A DNA stretch of 64,000 nucleotides, taken from the NCBI RefSeq assembly GCF_015291645.1, contig NZ_CP030055.1, positions 2,852,001 to 2,916,000 of the forward strand. Direction: 5' to 3'. Position numbers and translations under genes: made by a program. This document shows, in pieces, positions 7,932-16,297 of this stretch. Numbering within the stretch: the first letter of the stretch is position 1; every line of letters starts with the position of its first letter. The notes under the pieces were generated by a model that worked only from the letters and a program-made list of their open reading frames with translations, was not told where the DNA came from and did not search any database. This stretch comes from Bradyrhizobium sp. CCBAU 53340. GTDB taxonomy: Bacteria; Pseudomonadota; Alphaproteobacteria; Rhizobiales; Xanthobacteraceae.

Positions 7932-9293
7932 GGCCGCGTTGGCCGGTTCGTCGTCGCCAAACCCGCGAAACAGCGCCATCAGCACCACAAAGGTCGCAAC
8001 CCACACCATCCGCGCGCCATAGCGGTCGTGCGGCCCCGAGATCACGCCGCAGATGAAGGCGTTGCCGAGCAAGGACAGCGTCACGGTCGCGGCCAGCAGC
8101 GTCAGATCGTCGAGCCTTCTGGTGGCGAACGCGTGTCCGAGCAGCACGACCAGCCCCAGCATCGAGACCAGCGCCACCGGCACGTGCAGCCAGTTGACGT
8201 AGTCGAAATTCAGCTCCCAATTCTGCTGGCGCGCCGCGCGCATCGGTGCGACCTGCGCCGGGATGTATCGCTCGATGATGCCGTAGGTGTGCGGGATCCA
8301 GACACTGGCCCCTTCGCCGGTCGCCACATGCAGCAATTGCTGGCCCATCGCCCGCAGCGCCGCTCCGGCCTGCCAGGCCGGATAGTCGCCGAGCGATCGC
8401 ACCACGATGGTGCCCATCTCGTCGTTGAGACCATCGAAGCGGCCGAGCGCGTTGAACATGCTCTTGCCCCACAGGAATTCGTCGGCGGTGGCCGGCAATT
8501 CATTGCGATAGGGACAGAGCTTGAACTCTTCGTGCGGGCAGTGATCATTGAGGAAGCGTGCGACGATGCCGTCCTGCATCATGCGGCCGAAGGCAACGCC
8601 ATAGCCGCCGGGCGTCCAGGCCCATTGGCCCGACAATGCGTGATTGGCCGCGACCAGCATCAGGCTACCCGCGACGATCGTGCAGCTCGCCTGGGCCAGC
8701 CCGGCGATCGGCAAGCGACGCCCCAGGAAGGGCCGCGCCATCCAGCCGGCGGCGCAGAGCCCGAGCAGCACACCGAGCGTGGCGCTGTGGGTCGCGGCGG
8801 CAAAGGCGGTGAAGACGAACAGCGAGGCCTTCTCCAGCCCCGAGATGCGGTTGCCCCCGACGATCAGGAGAAACAGCGACAGGATCGAAAGCCCGGCAAA
8901 GATATCGGTGAGCAGCATGCTGGCGAGCCAGGGCAGGGCGGTCGACAGGATCAGCACCACGCTGATCGCGACGAAGCGAAACGTCTGCATCATCGAGAGC
9001 ACGCGCAGCGTCAGCTGCAACAGCCACAGCGTTGCCAGCGACTGGACCGCGAGGTTGATCCAGAAACCGAAGTTCTCGCCATAATGCAGATAGAGCCCGA
9101 ACACGGTCGAACGGCTGGGGACGAGATAACCCTCATACCAGCGCGCCAGATAGCCGCCGGTATCCCATTGCAACAGCGGATAGCCATTCCAGAATGCGGG
9201 CGCGATCATGAGGAGGGGCAGGACCACCGCCGCCAGCCGCAGCCATAACGTACTCGCGGCCTGCGCGCGCAATTGATCGGTGGTGATGCTCAA
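7917..9293 (-). CDS. polytopic membrane protein of unknown function
   Basis: A 458-residue membrane protein with about ten hydrophobic segments. The first helix (LRLAAVVLPLLMIAPAFWNG) is followed by a conserved-looking loop with QWDTGGYLARWYEG and a second polar loop SRSTVFGLYLHYGENFG; a large non-membrane loop covers roughly residues 235-370 and contains paired cysteines (HCPHEEFKLCPYRNE). The layout resembles GT-C type membrane glycosyltransferases (first loop with an acidic residue), but I cannot assign it to a family. It overlaps the convergent hydrolase gene by 15 bp at the 3' end. Confidence 0.75.
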   Translation of the reverse strand: MSITTDQLRAQAASTLWLRLAAVVLPLLMIAPAFWNGYPLLQWDTGGYLARWYEGYLVPSRSTVFGLYLHYGENFGFWINLAVQSLATLWLLQLTLRVLSMMQTFRFVAISVVLILSTALPWLASMLLTDIFAGLSILSLFLLIVGGNRISGLEKASLFVFTAFAAATHSATLGVLLGLCAAGWMARPFLGRRLPIAGLAQASCTIVAGSLMLVAANHALSGQWAWTPGGYGVAFGRMMQDGIVARFLNDHCPHEEFKLCPYRNELPATADEFLWGKSMFNALGRFDGLNDEMGTIVVRSLGDYPAWQAGAALRAMGQQLLHVATGEGASVWIPHTYGIIERYIPAQVAPMRAARQQNWELNFDYVNWLHVPVALVSMLGLVVLLGHAFATRRLDDLTLLAATVTLSLLGNAFICGVISGPHDRYGARMVWVATFVVLMALFRGFGDDEPANAASGAA

Positions 9294-9567
9294 AACCGTT
9301 CCGTCCTCGTCCCGACCATGCCCGCAATAACGGTTGCGACGAAATTCACCAATAGTTTGACGCCGCCCGGCTTGAATTTGGCGAGACTCTGACCATTTTG
9401 AGCCGACCTTCCCGCCCGGGAGCGCCAGAAGAACCTGTTGTGTTTCAACGTGTTGGCATTCTTTCGCGAGGCAAGGCGCTGTTCACTCTCAGGCAAGCCC
9501 GTCAGGACTTTGTCGCCTACACTGTGCTATAGAGCCAACAAAACCCGCCTATTCGAAGAGAAAATCC

Positions 9568-10392
9568 ATGGCAGTGCATCAGGTCAATCCGGGAGGAAAG
9601 CTCGCAACGCTCGATCCGATCTGGGATCGGATTCGCAGCGAAGCCGAGGACATCGTCCACCGCGAGCCCGAGCTTGCGACCTTCATCTATTCGACGGTGC
9701 TGCATCACAGCCGCCTCGAGGATTCGGTCGTCCACCGCGTCGCCGACCGCCTCGATCACTCGGCGCTGTCAGGCGATCTGGTGCGCCAGACCTATGACGA
9801 GGCCCTGCGCGACGACCCCGATCTCGGCAATGCCTTCCGCGCCGATCTCGTTGCCGTCTACGACCGCGATCCCGCGACCTCGCGCTTCATCGATCCCTTG
9901 CTCTACTTCAAGGGCTTTCACGCGCTCCAGACCCATCGCCTGGCGCACTGGCTGTATCTGAAGGGCCGCAAGGACTTTGCGTATTATCTGCAGAGCCGCG
10001 CCTCCGCGGTGTTCCAGACCGACATCAACCCCGCCGCGCGCATCGGCCGCGGCATCTTCCTCGATCACGCCACCGGCTTCGTCTGCGGCGAGACCGCTGT
10101 CATCGAGGACGACGTCTCGATTCTGCACGGCGTCACGCTCGGTGGCACCGGCAAGGAGAACGAGGACCGCCATCCGAAGATTCGTCACGGCGTGCTGATC
10201 GGCGCCGGCGCCAAGATCCTCGGCAACATCGAGATCGGTCATTGCGCGCGCATCGCGGCAGGCTCGGTCGTGGTCAAGCCGGTGCCGCACAACGTCACGG
10301 TCGCGGGCGTGCCTGCCAAGGTCGTCGGCGAGGCCGGCTGCGCCGAGCCGTCGCGCACGATGGACCAGATGATCAACGCGATGGGGCTTTGA
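9568..10392 (+). CDS. cysE: serine O-acetyltransferase
   Basis: A 274-residue enzyme that transfers acetyl from acetyl-CoA to L-serine, the first step of cysteine synthesis. The helical N-terminal SATase domain covers ~10-130; left-handed parallel beta-helix hexapeptide repeats cover ~150-245, with the active-site segments DHATGFVCGETAVI and ILHGVTLGGTGK. Length and both domains match CysE. The ATG at 9568 has GAAGAGAAAA upstream. It is followed by a GC-rich hairpin (10405-10425) and DUF3126. No cys genes adjoin, so regulation through the operon context is not visible. In solution CysE is usually a hexamer bound to CysK. Confidence 0.95.
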   Translation: MAVHQVNPGGKLATLDPIWDRIRSEAEDIVHREPELATFIYSTVLHHSRLEDSVVHRVADRLDHSALSGDLVRQTYDEALRDDPDLGNAFRADLVAVYDRDPATSRFIDPLLYFKGFHALQTHRLAHWLYLKGRKDFAYYLQSRASAVFQTDINPAARIGRGIFLDHATGFVCGETAVIEDDVSILHGVTLGGTGKENEDRHPKIRHGVLIGAGAKILGNIEIGHCARIAAGSVVVKPVPHNVTVAGVPAKVVGEAGCAEPSRTMDQMINAMGL

Positions 10393-10404
10393 TCGCGTGC
10401 GTTC

Positions 10405-10425
10405 AGGGCCGGATTTGCCGGCCCT
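10405..10425 (+). terminator. hairpin after cysE
   Basis: AGGGCCGG (10405-10412) and CCGGCCCT (10418-10425) form a perfect 8-bp stem with a 5-nt loop 13 bp after the cysE stop. Only a weak T-containing tract follows (CTTCG), so termination efficiency is uncertain. Confidence 0.5.
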
Positions 10426-10515
10426 CTTCGTCCCCAAATTCTTTGGCAATTCATGCTGGCGGTTCGCCGCATCTCGTCCTAAAACCCGCCGACCAATTTT
10501 GATCGGAGACTTGCC

Positions 10516-10734
10516 GTGGACGTCAAAGAAGTCAGAAAGCTGGACGCGTATCTGAAACGCGTATTCGGCAATCCCAAGATCCGCGTCGTGCCGCGGCCGA
10601 AGAAGGACGACTCCGCCGAGGTCTATATCGGCGAGGAGTTCATCGGCGTGCTGTTCGTCGACGACGAGGACGACGATCGCTCGTTCCAGTTCCAGATGGC
10701 GATCCTCGAGGACGATCTGGTCGATCAAGAGTAG
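10516..10734 (+). CDS. DUF3126 family protein
   Basis: A 72-residue acidic cytoplasmic protein. The segments KVRKLDAYLKRVFGN, VVPRPKK and YIGEEFIGVLFVDDEDDDRSF match the DUF3126 family as I remember it, a small single-domain family widespread in Rhizobiales and often next to cysE. The start is GTG at 10516 with GGAGA upstream. Function unknown. It may be co-transcribed with cysE by readthrough of the intervening hairpin (123 bp gap). Confidence 0.85.
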   Translation: MDVKEVRKLDAYLKRVFGNPKIRVVPRPKKDDSAEVYIGEEFIGVLFVDDEDDDRSFQFQMAILEDDLVDQE

Positions 10735-10823
10735 TGCGGCGATCCGCCCCGCGATGGGACCGCAGATGCCGCGGTCTCGTCGCCTTGTTTCCTTGCAAGC
10801 ACGCGAAGCTGCGCGGTGCGGCC

Positions 10824-11153
10824 TCAGCCCTGCTTCCGTCTGGGAGTTATTTGCACGCGAAAACCCTTCGCCTCGATCGCGCGGATCAGATCCTGAAGAT
10901 CGGGGGGCGGTGCTTTTTCGGGGGCAGCGGCTTCAGTCCGCGGCTCCATCAGTGCAGTCGGATTGACGTCAAAAATCTGCGCCACACGTCGTATCGTCGA
11001 GGCGATCGGAACGCGATTGCGATTTTCCCAAAGCCATACTGAAGCTGTGGTGACGCCGAGTTGATCGGCTAGCGCGGCGAGCGTCATCTTCCTCGCCTGC
11101 CGGAGTTCGCGGAGGCGTACTCCGAAGATTTGGTTCTTGCTCGTTCTCGGCAA
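10824..11153 (-). CDS. XRE-family helix-turn-helix regulator
   Basis: A 109-residue DNA-binding protein. Residues ~8-68 form a Cro/CI-type HTH: LRELRQARKMTLAALADQLGVTTASVWLWENRNRVPIASTIRRVAQIFDV. The remaining tail is Pro/Ala-rich with a short C-terminal helix. The start is TTG at 11153; the later ATG at 11087 would remove the first helix of the HTH. A perfect 12-bp palindrome (TAACATATGTTA, 11204-11215) lies 50 bp upstream, a candidate for its own operator. Target genes unknown. Confidence 0.82.
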   Translation of the reverse strand: MPRTSKNQIFGVRLRELRQARKMTLAALADQLGVTTASVWLWENRNRVPIASTIRRVAQIFDVNPTALMEPRTEAAAPEKAPPPDLQDLIRAIEAKGFRVQITPRRKQG

Positions 11154-11203
11154 CCTCGGCCCCCCAGCGCTGAGGGCCTACGAGTTTCCGAGCGTTGCCG
11201 ACA

Positions 11204-11215
11204 TAACATATGTTA
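11204..11215. promoter_or_regulatory. 12-bp palindrome upstream of the XRE gene
   Basis: TAACATATGTTA is a perfect palindrome 50 bp upstream of the XRE regulator start, in a gap of 122 bp between two minus-strand genes. It is a plausible XRE operator overlapping the promoter; not demonstrated. Confidence 0.4.
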
Positions 11216-11275
11216 AGAAGGGCGAACCTGAGCGTCCTTTGGAGCCGCCATTGCGGTCAGGATCGCGCCGCAGGT

Positions 11276-11602
11276 CTAGTGTGAGCGAGCCAGGTTCAGC
11301 TCTTTGATCCTGCCAGCGGCGTCGAACGCAAAAAGCGCGTTCACAACGCCTGTACTCGTGACGTACGAGAGAATGGTCCCGTCGTGGTAGGGATTGAGAT
11401 CATCCAATGACCCTGCCGGATATTTTTGGAGGCGATCAATCCAATCGGCACGAAGCGCCTCGCGGCCGGTAATGGTCTTGAAGCCGCCGAAGCCGCAGTG
11501 AACCACGGCGTCTTCGGCATACATATCCAAAATCGATTCAATATCTCCCGCGCGGTAGGCATCGAGCCAATCCACCGCCACGGCCATCGGGTCAAAGGAC
11601 AT
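11276..11602 (-). CDS. SnoaL-like / nuclear transport factor 2 family protein
   Basis: A 108-residue NTF2-fold protein. The helix AVAVDWLDAYRAGDIESILDMYAEDAVVHCG followed by the strands HDGTILSYVTSTGVVNALFAFDAAGRIKELNLAR is typical of SnoaL-like domains, which form cone-shaped dimers with a buried pocket. The ATG at 11602 is preferred; in-frame ATGs at 11617 and 11674 are possible. The substrate is unknown; members include polyketide cyclases, isomerases and many uncharacterised proteins. It is divergent from the giant LuxR-like gene, with a dyad at 11637-11659 in the gap. Confidence 0.8.
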   Translation of the reverse strand: MSFDPMAVAVDWLDAYRAGDIESILDMYAEDAVVHCGFGGFKTITGREALRADWIDRLQKYPAGSLDDLNPYHDGTILSYVTSTGVVNALFAFDAAGRIKELNLARSH

Positions 11603-11636
11603 ATTGCTTACCTGCATACCGTCAAGAGACCGCGAT

Positions 11637-11659
11637 TTAGGTAGGGTTAACCCTCCTAA
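11637..11659. promoter_or_regulatory. extended dyad between SnoaL and the giant LuxR-like gene
   Basis: A perfect 12-bp palindrome AGGGTTAACCCT (11643-11654) is flanked by TTAGG on the left (11637-11641) and CCTAA on the right (11655-11659), giving a 23-bp nearly symmetric site with one extra T. It lies 34 bp upstream of one gene and 32 bp before the other, so it could bind a regulator of both. Confidence 0.5.
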
Positions 11660-11691
11660 GTCTCTTTCTACCAACGATTAATTGTATTTTA

Positions 11692-14600
11692 ATGCGCCTA
11701 CCCGGCCCCGGCCATATGCCGAAGGACATAGACGGCCGGGCCGAGGCACAGTTCATGTTAGACGTGACTGCGAAGCAGTGGATATTTCAGCGCATCCGGC
11801 TCTTGATCGTAGATCGACAACCCATCGTTCTACAGGGACTGAAATCGGTATTGGGGGCACAGCAGGACTTCGACGTGGTCGGATCGTCCTGCGATGGGGC
11901 GAGCTGCCTCGAAGCAATTCGGAAGCTGACACCCGACGTCGCGCTTGTTGCGGACACCTTGCCGGATCTGACGGTCTCCGAGATCCTCGCCATTGCGAAA
12001 GCTGAGAATCTTTCCACCCGCCTGGTCTTCTTTGCCGAGTCCGACACCAACGACGACCTGACCGCGGCTGTTGCTGCCGGCGAATGCAGCGCAATCTCGA
12101 AATATGCCTCCCCCGAGACGATGCTGCGATCGCTGAGGCTGATGGCCAAGCGCGGCGTGTCGCTGGAGCAGTCCGATCTCTCCTCAACCGGCGAGAACGC
12201 TGACGGCGGCAAGATTGAAAAGCTGCTGGAGCAATTGACGCAACGGGAGCGTCAAATCGTGCGGCTGGTGTCGGAAGGCATGTCGAACAAGGAGATCGCG
12301 CGCCAGCTCAACGTTTCCCAGGGGACGGTCAAAGTCCATCTGTACAATATTTTTCAGAAGCTCGAGATCACCAATAGAACGGTGCTCGCGACCATCGCGT
12401 TGCTGCAACGAACCTCGGTCTTCGGCACGCTCGCGCTGGCCTTTCTGGCGTTCGCCATTGCGGACGAACTCAAGGCGGCGGAAGCGAATGAGACGCTTCC
12501 GAACGGCATGCCTCCGAATGATGACAACGTCGGCCACGTGGCCGAGCACGGCGAATATGAACCCTGGAAGAAAGCCATTCTCCGGCACCGCGTCGCCTGG
12601 GAATCCAGCGAGACGCCCCCGCACACTCTGAGAGATTTCTTCGCCAAGCTGGGCCAAGTCGCGAGCCCGGCCGCAGCCATGGATGCGCTGCGCGCGGCCG
12701 AGGAATCCGCAAGCGCGAACCTGTGGAAAGGCTACGTTGGATCAAGCACGCTCAATCTTCTCGCGCTCTTGCCGCGAGGAACCGGCGACACCCAGGCTGG
12801 AAGTGACCCGGCGCCGGAACATCAAATCCCGCGCCCCACGTTCAATCCGATGTCGTTTGCAGGAGGATTGGGCACCTTCGCAAGTCTCGCCGGAGCGTTG
12901 ATCTACGCCCTCCAAGACCCTCATCTCGCCGCACAGGCACACGAGGCAAGCAATGTCTCGATCGACAGTCCCCTGGGCCCCACCGGAGAGCATGCGGCGA
13001 CGAAGGTGGCCACCATCACCGATGCCGACGCTCATCATGCACACAATGCGGCCCAAGCTTTTCTTTCGCAGGAGTCCCAGCAGCCTTCCGCGCTTGCGAC
13101 CACCGATAGCGTGGCCAGCGGCAACCTTCATCATGTTGGCTTGACGGACCCTGGTCACGATGCCGGGCTTGGAGCCTATGATCAACTGATTGGTGGCAAC
13201 GTTGTTCAGCGTTCCCCGATCGATTCCGGTTCGACCTCTTCCTCCTCCGCTTTCGATTTCGGATCCGGCTCGGGCAGGGTCAATCTTGCGGCTTTCGGAG
13301 CGCTGGCCTGGCTGCATATGACGGCAACAAGCAAGTCGATACCGCCCCATACAGTTGCCTGGATCTACAACGCCGCAACCAATGAAACGATCGTCTATGT
13401 GAATTCGACCGATCATAGTCTCGATATCGGCGATCACGGCCTGCTGGAAGTCCATCTGCAAGGGATGGTTTCCGTTGCGGAGTCGGATCTCGTCTCTCAG
13501 CCGGAAGTCGCGGCTGTTGCGATCACCCTGGAGCAACTCGAACAAGCGCTGCCATCGGCAACCGTCACCGACGAAACCGTTCAGAGTGCGGACAATGTCC
13601 ATGCCACCGTCGCAGCGAGCGAGAGCACATCAGGGACTTCAGGATCTTGGAGCGTTCTGGCCGACGACGCTTCAAAGTTTCAGGTCGGACAGACTAGCGC
13701 CGGCTCAGGGGGATCGAAGAGCTCCGGTGGTTCGTCCACCGATGCAGCGGATACCGAGGAGAGCGATGGCGCCTCTGACGTACCTGCCCAACCGGTCGGG
13801 CTTGCTCATGGCGCGAAGCTTGCGGCAGTTGAAGCTCACGCATTGAAGAGCGAACCGATCGATGCGGACACCGGCGTTTCGCCGACCGCGCAGAACGAGA
13901 TCGTCCAACCGAGCGTCGCACCAGCCACGGAGGCGGTTAATTCGGCGCCGGGCGATAGTTCCGAGCATCGCGCCGCGGCTTCAGAAGCAGACGGCATGGA
14001 TCGCGGCAATTCCGGGCACGGAAAATCTGCCAACGCAGAGGAAGCAGCCGACAGTGTCGCGTCTGACGGCGCAACGGCCGACAGCGCGAGCCAGGGCAAC
14101 TCGCAGCACGAGTCGGAGCCGGGATCCGCGAAGGCGGCAGAAGCACAGGACAAGGAGCACGGCAACTCGGCTCATTCGAACTCTGCAAGCGCAGCGCAAG
14201 CGGCCGAGAATGTCGCGCCGGACGCTGCCCCGGTCGACAGCGCGAGCCACGGCAATTCGCAGCACGCGTCGGAGCCGGGGTCCGCGAAGGCGGCCGAAGC
14301 ACAGGACAAGGAGCAGGGCAACTCGGCTCACTCGAACTCTGTAAGCGCAGCGCAAGCGGCCGAGAGTGTCGCGCCGGACGCTGGTCCGGTCGTCAGCGCG
14401 AGCCACGGCAATTCGCAGCACGCGTCGGAGCCAGGATCCGCGAAGGCCGCAGCCACGGAGTTGGTTGAAGTTGGTCCGGGCAACGGCAGTGGAAATGGGC
14501 ATCCCGATCCGGCATCGGACGCTGCGGCTGCGCCAGCGGGAGTGGCGGCGGCGGATCAGGGCGAGCATGGCAACTCCGGGCACCGTGCACAGTCAACCTC

Positions 14601-15954
14601 CACAAATACACCGGAAGCCGGGCTCGTCGGACCGAGCGACGCAACGGGCGGAAACGCCGGAGGTAACTCGCAGCACGCTGCGGAGCCAGGGCCTGCAAAG
14701 GCGGCCACCGAATTGGCCGAAGCTGACCTCGCGCCAGGCAACGGCGTCGGCAATGACAACGGGCATCCTGATCCAGCTCCGCACGCCGCGGACGTGTCGG
14801 CGTCGGCGACATCAGATCGAGGCGAACACGGCAACTCCGGGCACGATGCACAGTCGACCTCTGCAAACCCACCGGAGGCCGGGCTCGTCGAGCCGAACAA
14901 CGCAACGGACGGGAACGCCGGAGGTAACTCGCAGCACGCTGCGGAGCCAGGTTCTGCAAAGGCGGCCACCGAATTGGCCGAAGCGGACCCCACACCGGCT
15001 AACGGCGGCGGCAATGATAACGGGCATCCCGATCCGGCATCGGACGCTGCGGCTGCGTCAGCGGGAGTGACGGCGGCGGATCAGGGCGATCACGGCACCT
15101 CCGGGCACGATGCACAGTCGACCTCTACAAATACACCGGAAGCCGGGCTCGTCGGACCGAGCGACACAACGGGCGGAAACGCCGGAGGTAACTCGCAGGA
15201 CGCTGTGGAGCCTGGTCCTGCAAAGGCGACAGCTACCGAATTGGCCGAAGCTGACCTCGCGCCGGGCAACGGCGTCGGCAATGACAACGGGCATCCCGAT
15301 CCGGCATCGGACGCTGCGGCTGCGTCAGCGGGAGTGACGGCGGCGGATCAGGGCGATCACGGCAACTCCGGGCACGATGCGCAGTCGACCCCTGCAAACA
15401 CACCGGATGCCGGGCTCGTCGAGCCGAACAACGCAACGGGCGGGAGCGCCGGAGGTAACTCGCAGGACGCTGCGGAGCCAGGTCCTACAAAGACGACCGC
15501 CACCGAATTGGCCGAAGCTGACCCCACACCGGCTAACGGCGTCGGCAATGACAACGGGCATCCCGATCCAGCTTCGCACGCCGCGGATGCATCAACGGTT
15601 GTGGCGACGGCAGATCAGGCCGGACCCGGCGACGCGCAGCACGCCGTGCAATCTCCTGCAACCGCGGAAGAAGCCGCACAGCCGGCTAATGCTGCGCCCG
15701 AGGCCATCGCAGCAGATCAAGGATTGGTGTTCCGTTTCGATAGCGTGGCAACTCCTCCCGCTGTCGTCGCGGTCGTTGGGCCTGAACAGCTCAATGATCT
15801 GGTCGATTCGCACGTCCCGCCCGGCCAGGTCGAGGTCCTCGGGATGATCGTCAATACAGTCTCGGACGTACCGGACGCGCACGCCGCCAACCATGGCAAC
15901 AGCGCCGCTCCGCATCATCTCATTGTATCTGCGACTCATGATCTGCTGATTTGA
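11692..15954 (+). CDS. giant LuxR-type protein: degenerate receiver, HTH, membrane segment, tandem repeats
   Basis: 1420 residues in one uninterrupted frame. Residues ~35-155 resemble a NarL-type receiver, but the phosphoacceptor Asp is Ala87, the acidic pair is D41-R42, and the switch Thr is Ala116; Lys137 is kept. A complete GerE/LuxR HTH follows (~182-236: LTQRERQIVRLVSEGMSNKEIA, then VSQGTVKVHLYNIFQKL). Residues ~241-258 (TSVFGTLALAFLAFAIAD) could span the membrane; a second hydrophobic stretch is at ~389-406. A beta-rich region with HTVAWIYNAATNETIVYVN lies near 553-571. From ~770 to ~1310 come two tandem-repeat arrays rich in HGNSxH and GNDNGHPDP. Starts at 11692, 11716 or 11755 are all possible. 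Typical NarL regulators have ~210 residues, so the C-terminal ~1180 residues are extra. A phosphorylation-independent, membrane-anchored regulator is my inference. Confidence 0.8.
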   Translation: MRLPGPGHMPKDIDGRAEAQFMLDVTAKQWIFQRIRLLIVDRQPIVLQGLKSVLGAQQDFDVVGSSCDGASCLEAIRKLTPDVALVADTLPDLTVSEILAIAKAENLSTRLVFFAESDTNDDLTAAVAAGECSAISKYASPETMLRSLRLMAKRGVSLEQSDLSSTGENADGGKIEKLLEQLTQRERQIVRLVSEGMSNKEIARQLNVSQGTVKVHLYNIFQKLEITNRTVLATIALLQRTSVFGTLALAFLAFAIADELKAAEANETLPNGMPPNDDNVGHVAEHGEYEPWKKAILRHRVAWESSETPPHTLRDFFAKLGQVASPAAAMDALRAAEESASANLWKGYVGSSTLNLLALLPRGTGDTQAGSDPAPEHQIPRPTFNPMSFAGGLGTFASLAGALIYALQDPHLAAQAHEASNVSIDSPLGPTGEHAATKVATITDADAHHAHNAAQAFLSQESQQPSALATTDSVASGNLHHVGLTDPGHDAGLGAYDQLIGGNVVQRSPIDSGSTSSSSAFDFGSGSGRVNLAAFGALAWLHMTATSKSIPPHTVAWIYNAATNETIVYVNSTDHSLDIGDHGLLEVHLQGMVSVAESDLVSQPEVAAVAITLEQLEQALPSATVTDETVQSADNVHATVAASESTSGTSGSWSVLADDASKFQVGQTSAGSGGSKSSGGSSTDAADTEESDGASDVPAQPVGLAHGAKLAAVEAHALKSEPIDADTGVSPTAQNEIVQPSVAPATEAVNSAPGDSSEHRAAASEADGMDRGNSGHGKSANAEEAADSVASDGATADSASQGNSQHESEPGSAKAAEAQDKEHGNSAHSNSASAAQAAENVAPDAAPVDSASHGNSQHASEPGSAKAAEAQDKEQGNSAHSNSVSAAQAAESVAPDAGPVVSASHGNSQHASEPGSAKAAATELVEVGPGNGSGNGHPDPASDAAAAPAGVAAADQGEHGNSGHRAQSTSTNTPEAGLVGPSDATGGNAGGNSQHAAEPGPAKAATELAEADLAPGNGVGNDNGHPDPAPHAADVSASATSDRGEHGNSGHDAQSTSANPPEAGLVEPNNATDGNAGGNSQHAAEPGSAKAATELAEADPTPANGGGNDNGHPDPASDAAAASAGVTAADQGDHGTSGHDAQSTSTNTPEAGLVGPSDTTGGNAGGNSQDAVEPGPAKATATELAEADLAPGNGVGNDNGHPDPASDAAAASAGVTAADQGDHGNSGHDAQSTPANTPDAGLVEPNNATGGSAGGNSQDAAEPGPTKTTATELAEADPTPANGVGNDNGHPDPASHAADASTVVATADQAGPGDAQHAVQSPATAEEAAQPANAAPEAIAADQGLVFRFDSVATPPAVVAVVGPEQLNDLVDSHVPPGQVEVLGMIVNTVSDVPDAHAANHGNSAAPHHLIVSATHDLLI
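14005..14451 (+). repeat. 156-bp in-frame tandem repeats (52 residues)
   Basis: The motif GGCAA(C/T)TCGCAGCAC recurs at 14095, 14251 and 14407, and the second motif GGCAA(C/T)TC(C/G)G at 14005, 14161 and 14317, all at exactly 156 bp. Each unit encodes one GNSQHASEP and one HGNSAH motif plus an Ala/Glu-rich linker. The units are nearly identical at the DNA level, which points to recent duplication and possible copy-number variation. Confidence 0.9.
14563..15640 (+). repeat. 261-267-bp in-frame tandem repeats (87-89 residues)
   Basis: The segment beginning (E/D)HG(N/T)SGH recurs at 14563, 14824, 15088 and 15355, spacings 261, 264 and 267 bp; a degenerate fifth start lies near 15622. Each unit holds HGNSGH, TPEAGLV, GGNSQ(H/D)A and GNDNGHPDP in the same order. 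The small length steps are whole codons, so the frame is preserved. Confidence 0.9.
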
Positions 15955-16007
15955 AGTGCTGCATTCTCATCGACTGAATATGCGCCGGCGCGCGATAAGA
16001 GGACCGG

Positions 16008-16223
16008 ATGTTGAACAGGCGACAAACGAGGACTGGAGACGCGGCTTTCGTCGATATCAATAGCCGGGACCGGGACAAGCGAATATTGGAAGAACGCCTT
16101 GAACGCTGCCGCCAACTCGCCAAGGACTTCTCGACCGGGCCGACGGCGGCGCATATCCGCGAGATAGAGGCCGCGCTCCTAGACGACCTTCGCGCCCTGG
16201 CAAGCGAAGATCCACAATCTTAA
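16008..16223 (+). CDS. small hypothetical protein
   Basis: A 71-residue charged protein starting at ATG 16008 behind a good AAGAGGACC ribosome binding site, 53 bp after the giant LuxR-like gene and possibly co-transcribed. It is helical with many Arg/Glu/Asp residues (DRDKRILEERLERCRQLAKDF, then HIREIEAALLDDLRALA), suggesting a short coiled coil. No domain recognised and no signal peptide. Confidence 0.6.
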   Translation: MLNRRQTRTGDAAFVDINSRDRDKRILEERLERCRQLAKDFSTGPTAAHIREIEAALLDDLRALASEDPQS

Positions 16224-16297
16224 GGGCGAAATCCGGAAGGCTGGATCTGCCGACGACTGCGATGAAGAAAAGCGTCTGTGCTGTTCGCTGCGGCGTC

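Noticed and set aside
8028..9248. 406-codon plus-strand open frame
   Set aside because: Antisense to a clear polytopic membrane protein; shadow composition.
12742..13602. Minus-strand open frame inside the giant LuxR-like gene
   Set aside because: No domain or ribosome binding site; the sense frame has a receiver and HTH and is continuous.
13995..15640. Regularly spaced repeats as a possible CRISPR array
   Set aside because: Units are 156 and 261-267 bp, repeats are contiguous rather than alternating with unique spacers, and they encode protein in frame.
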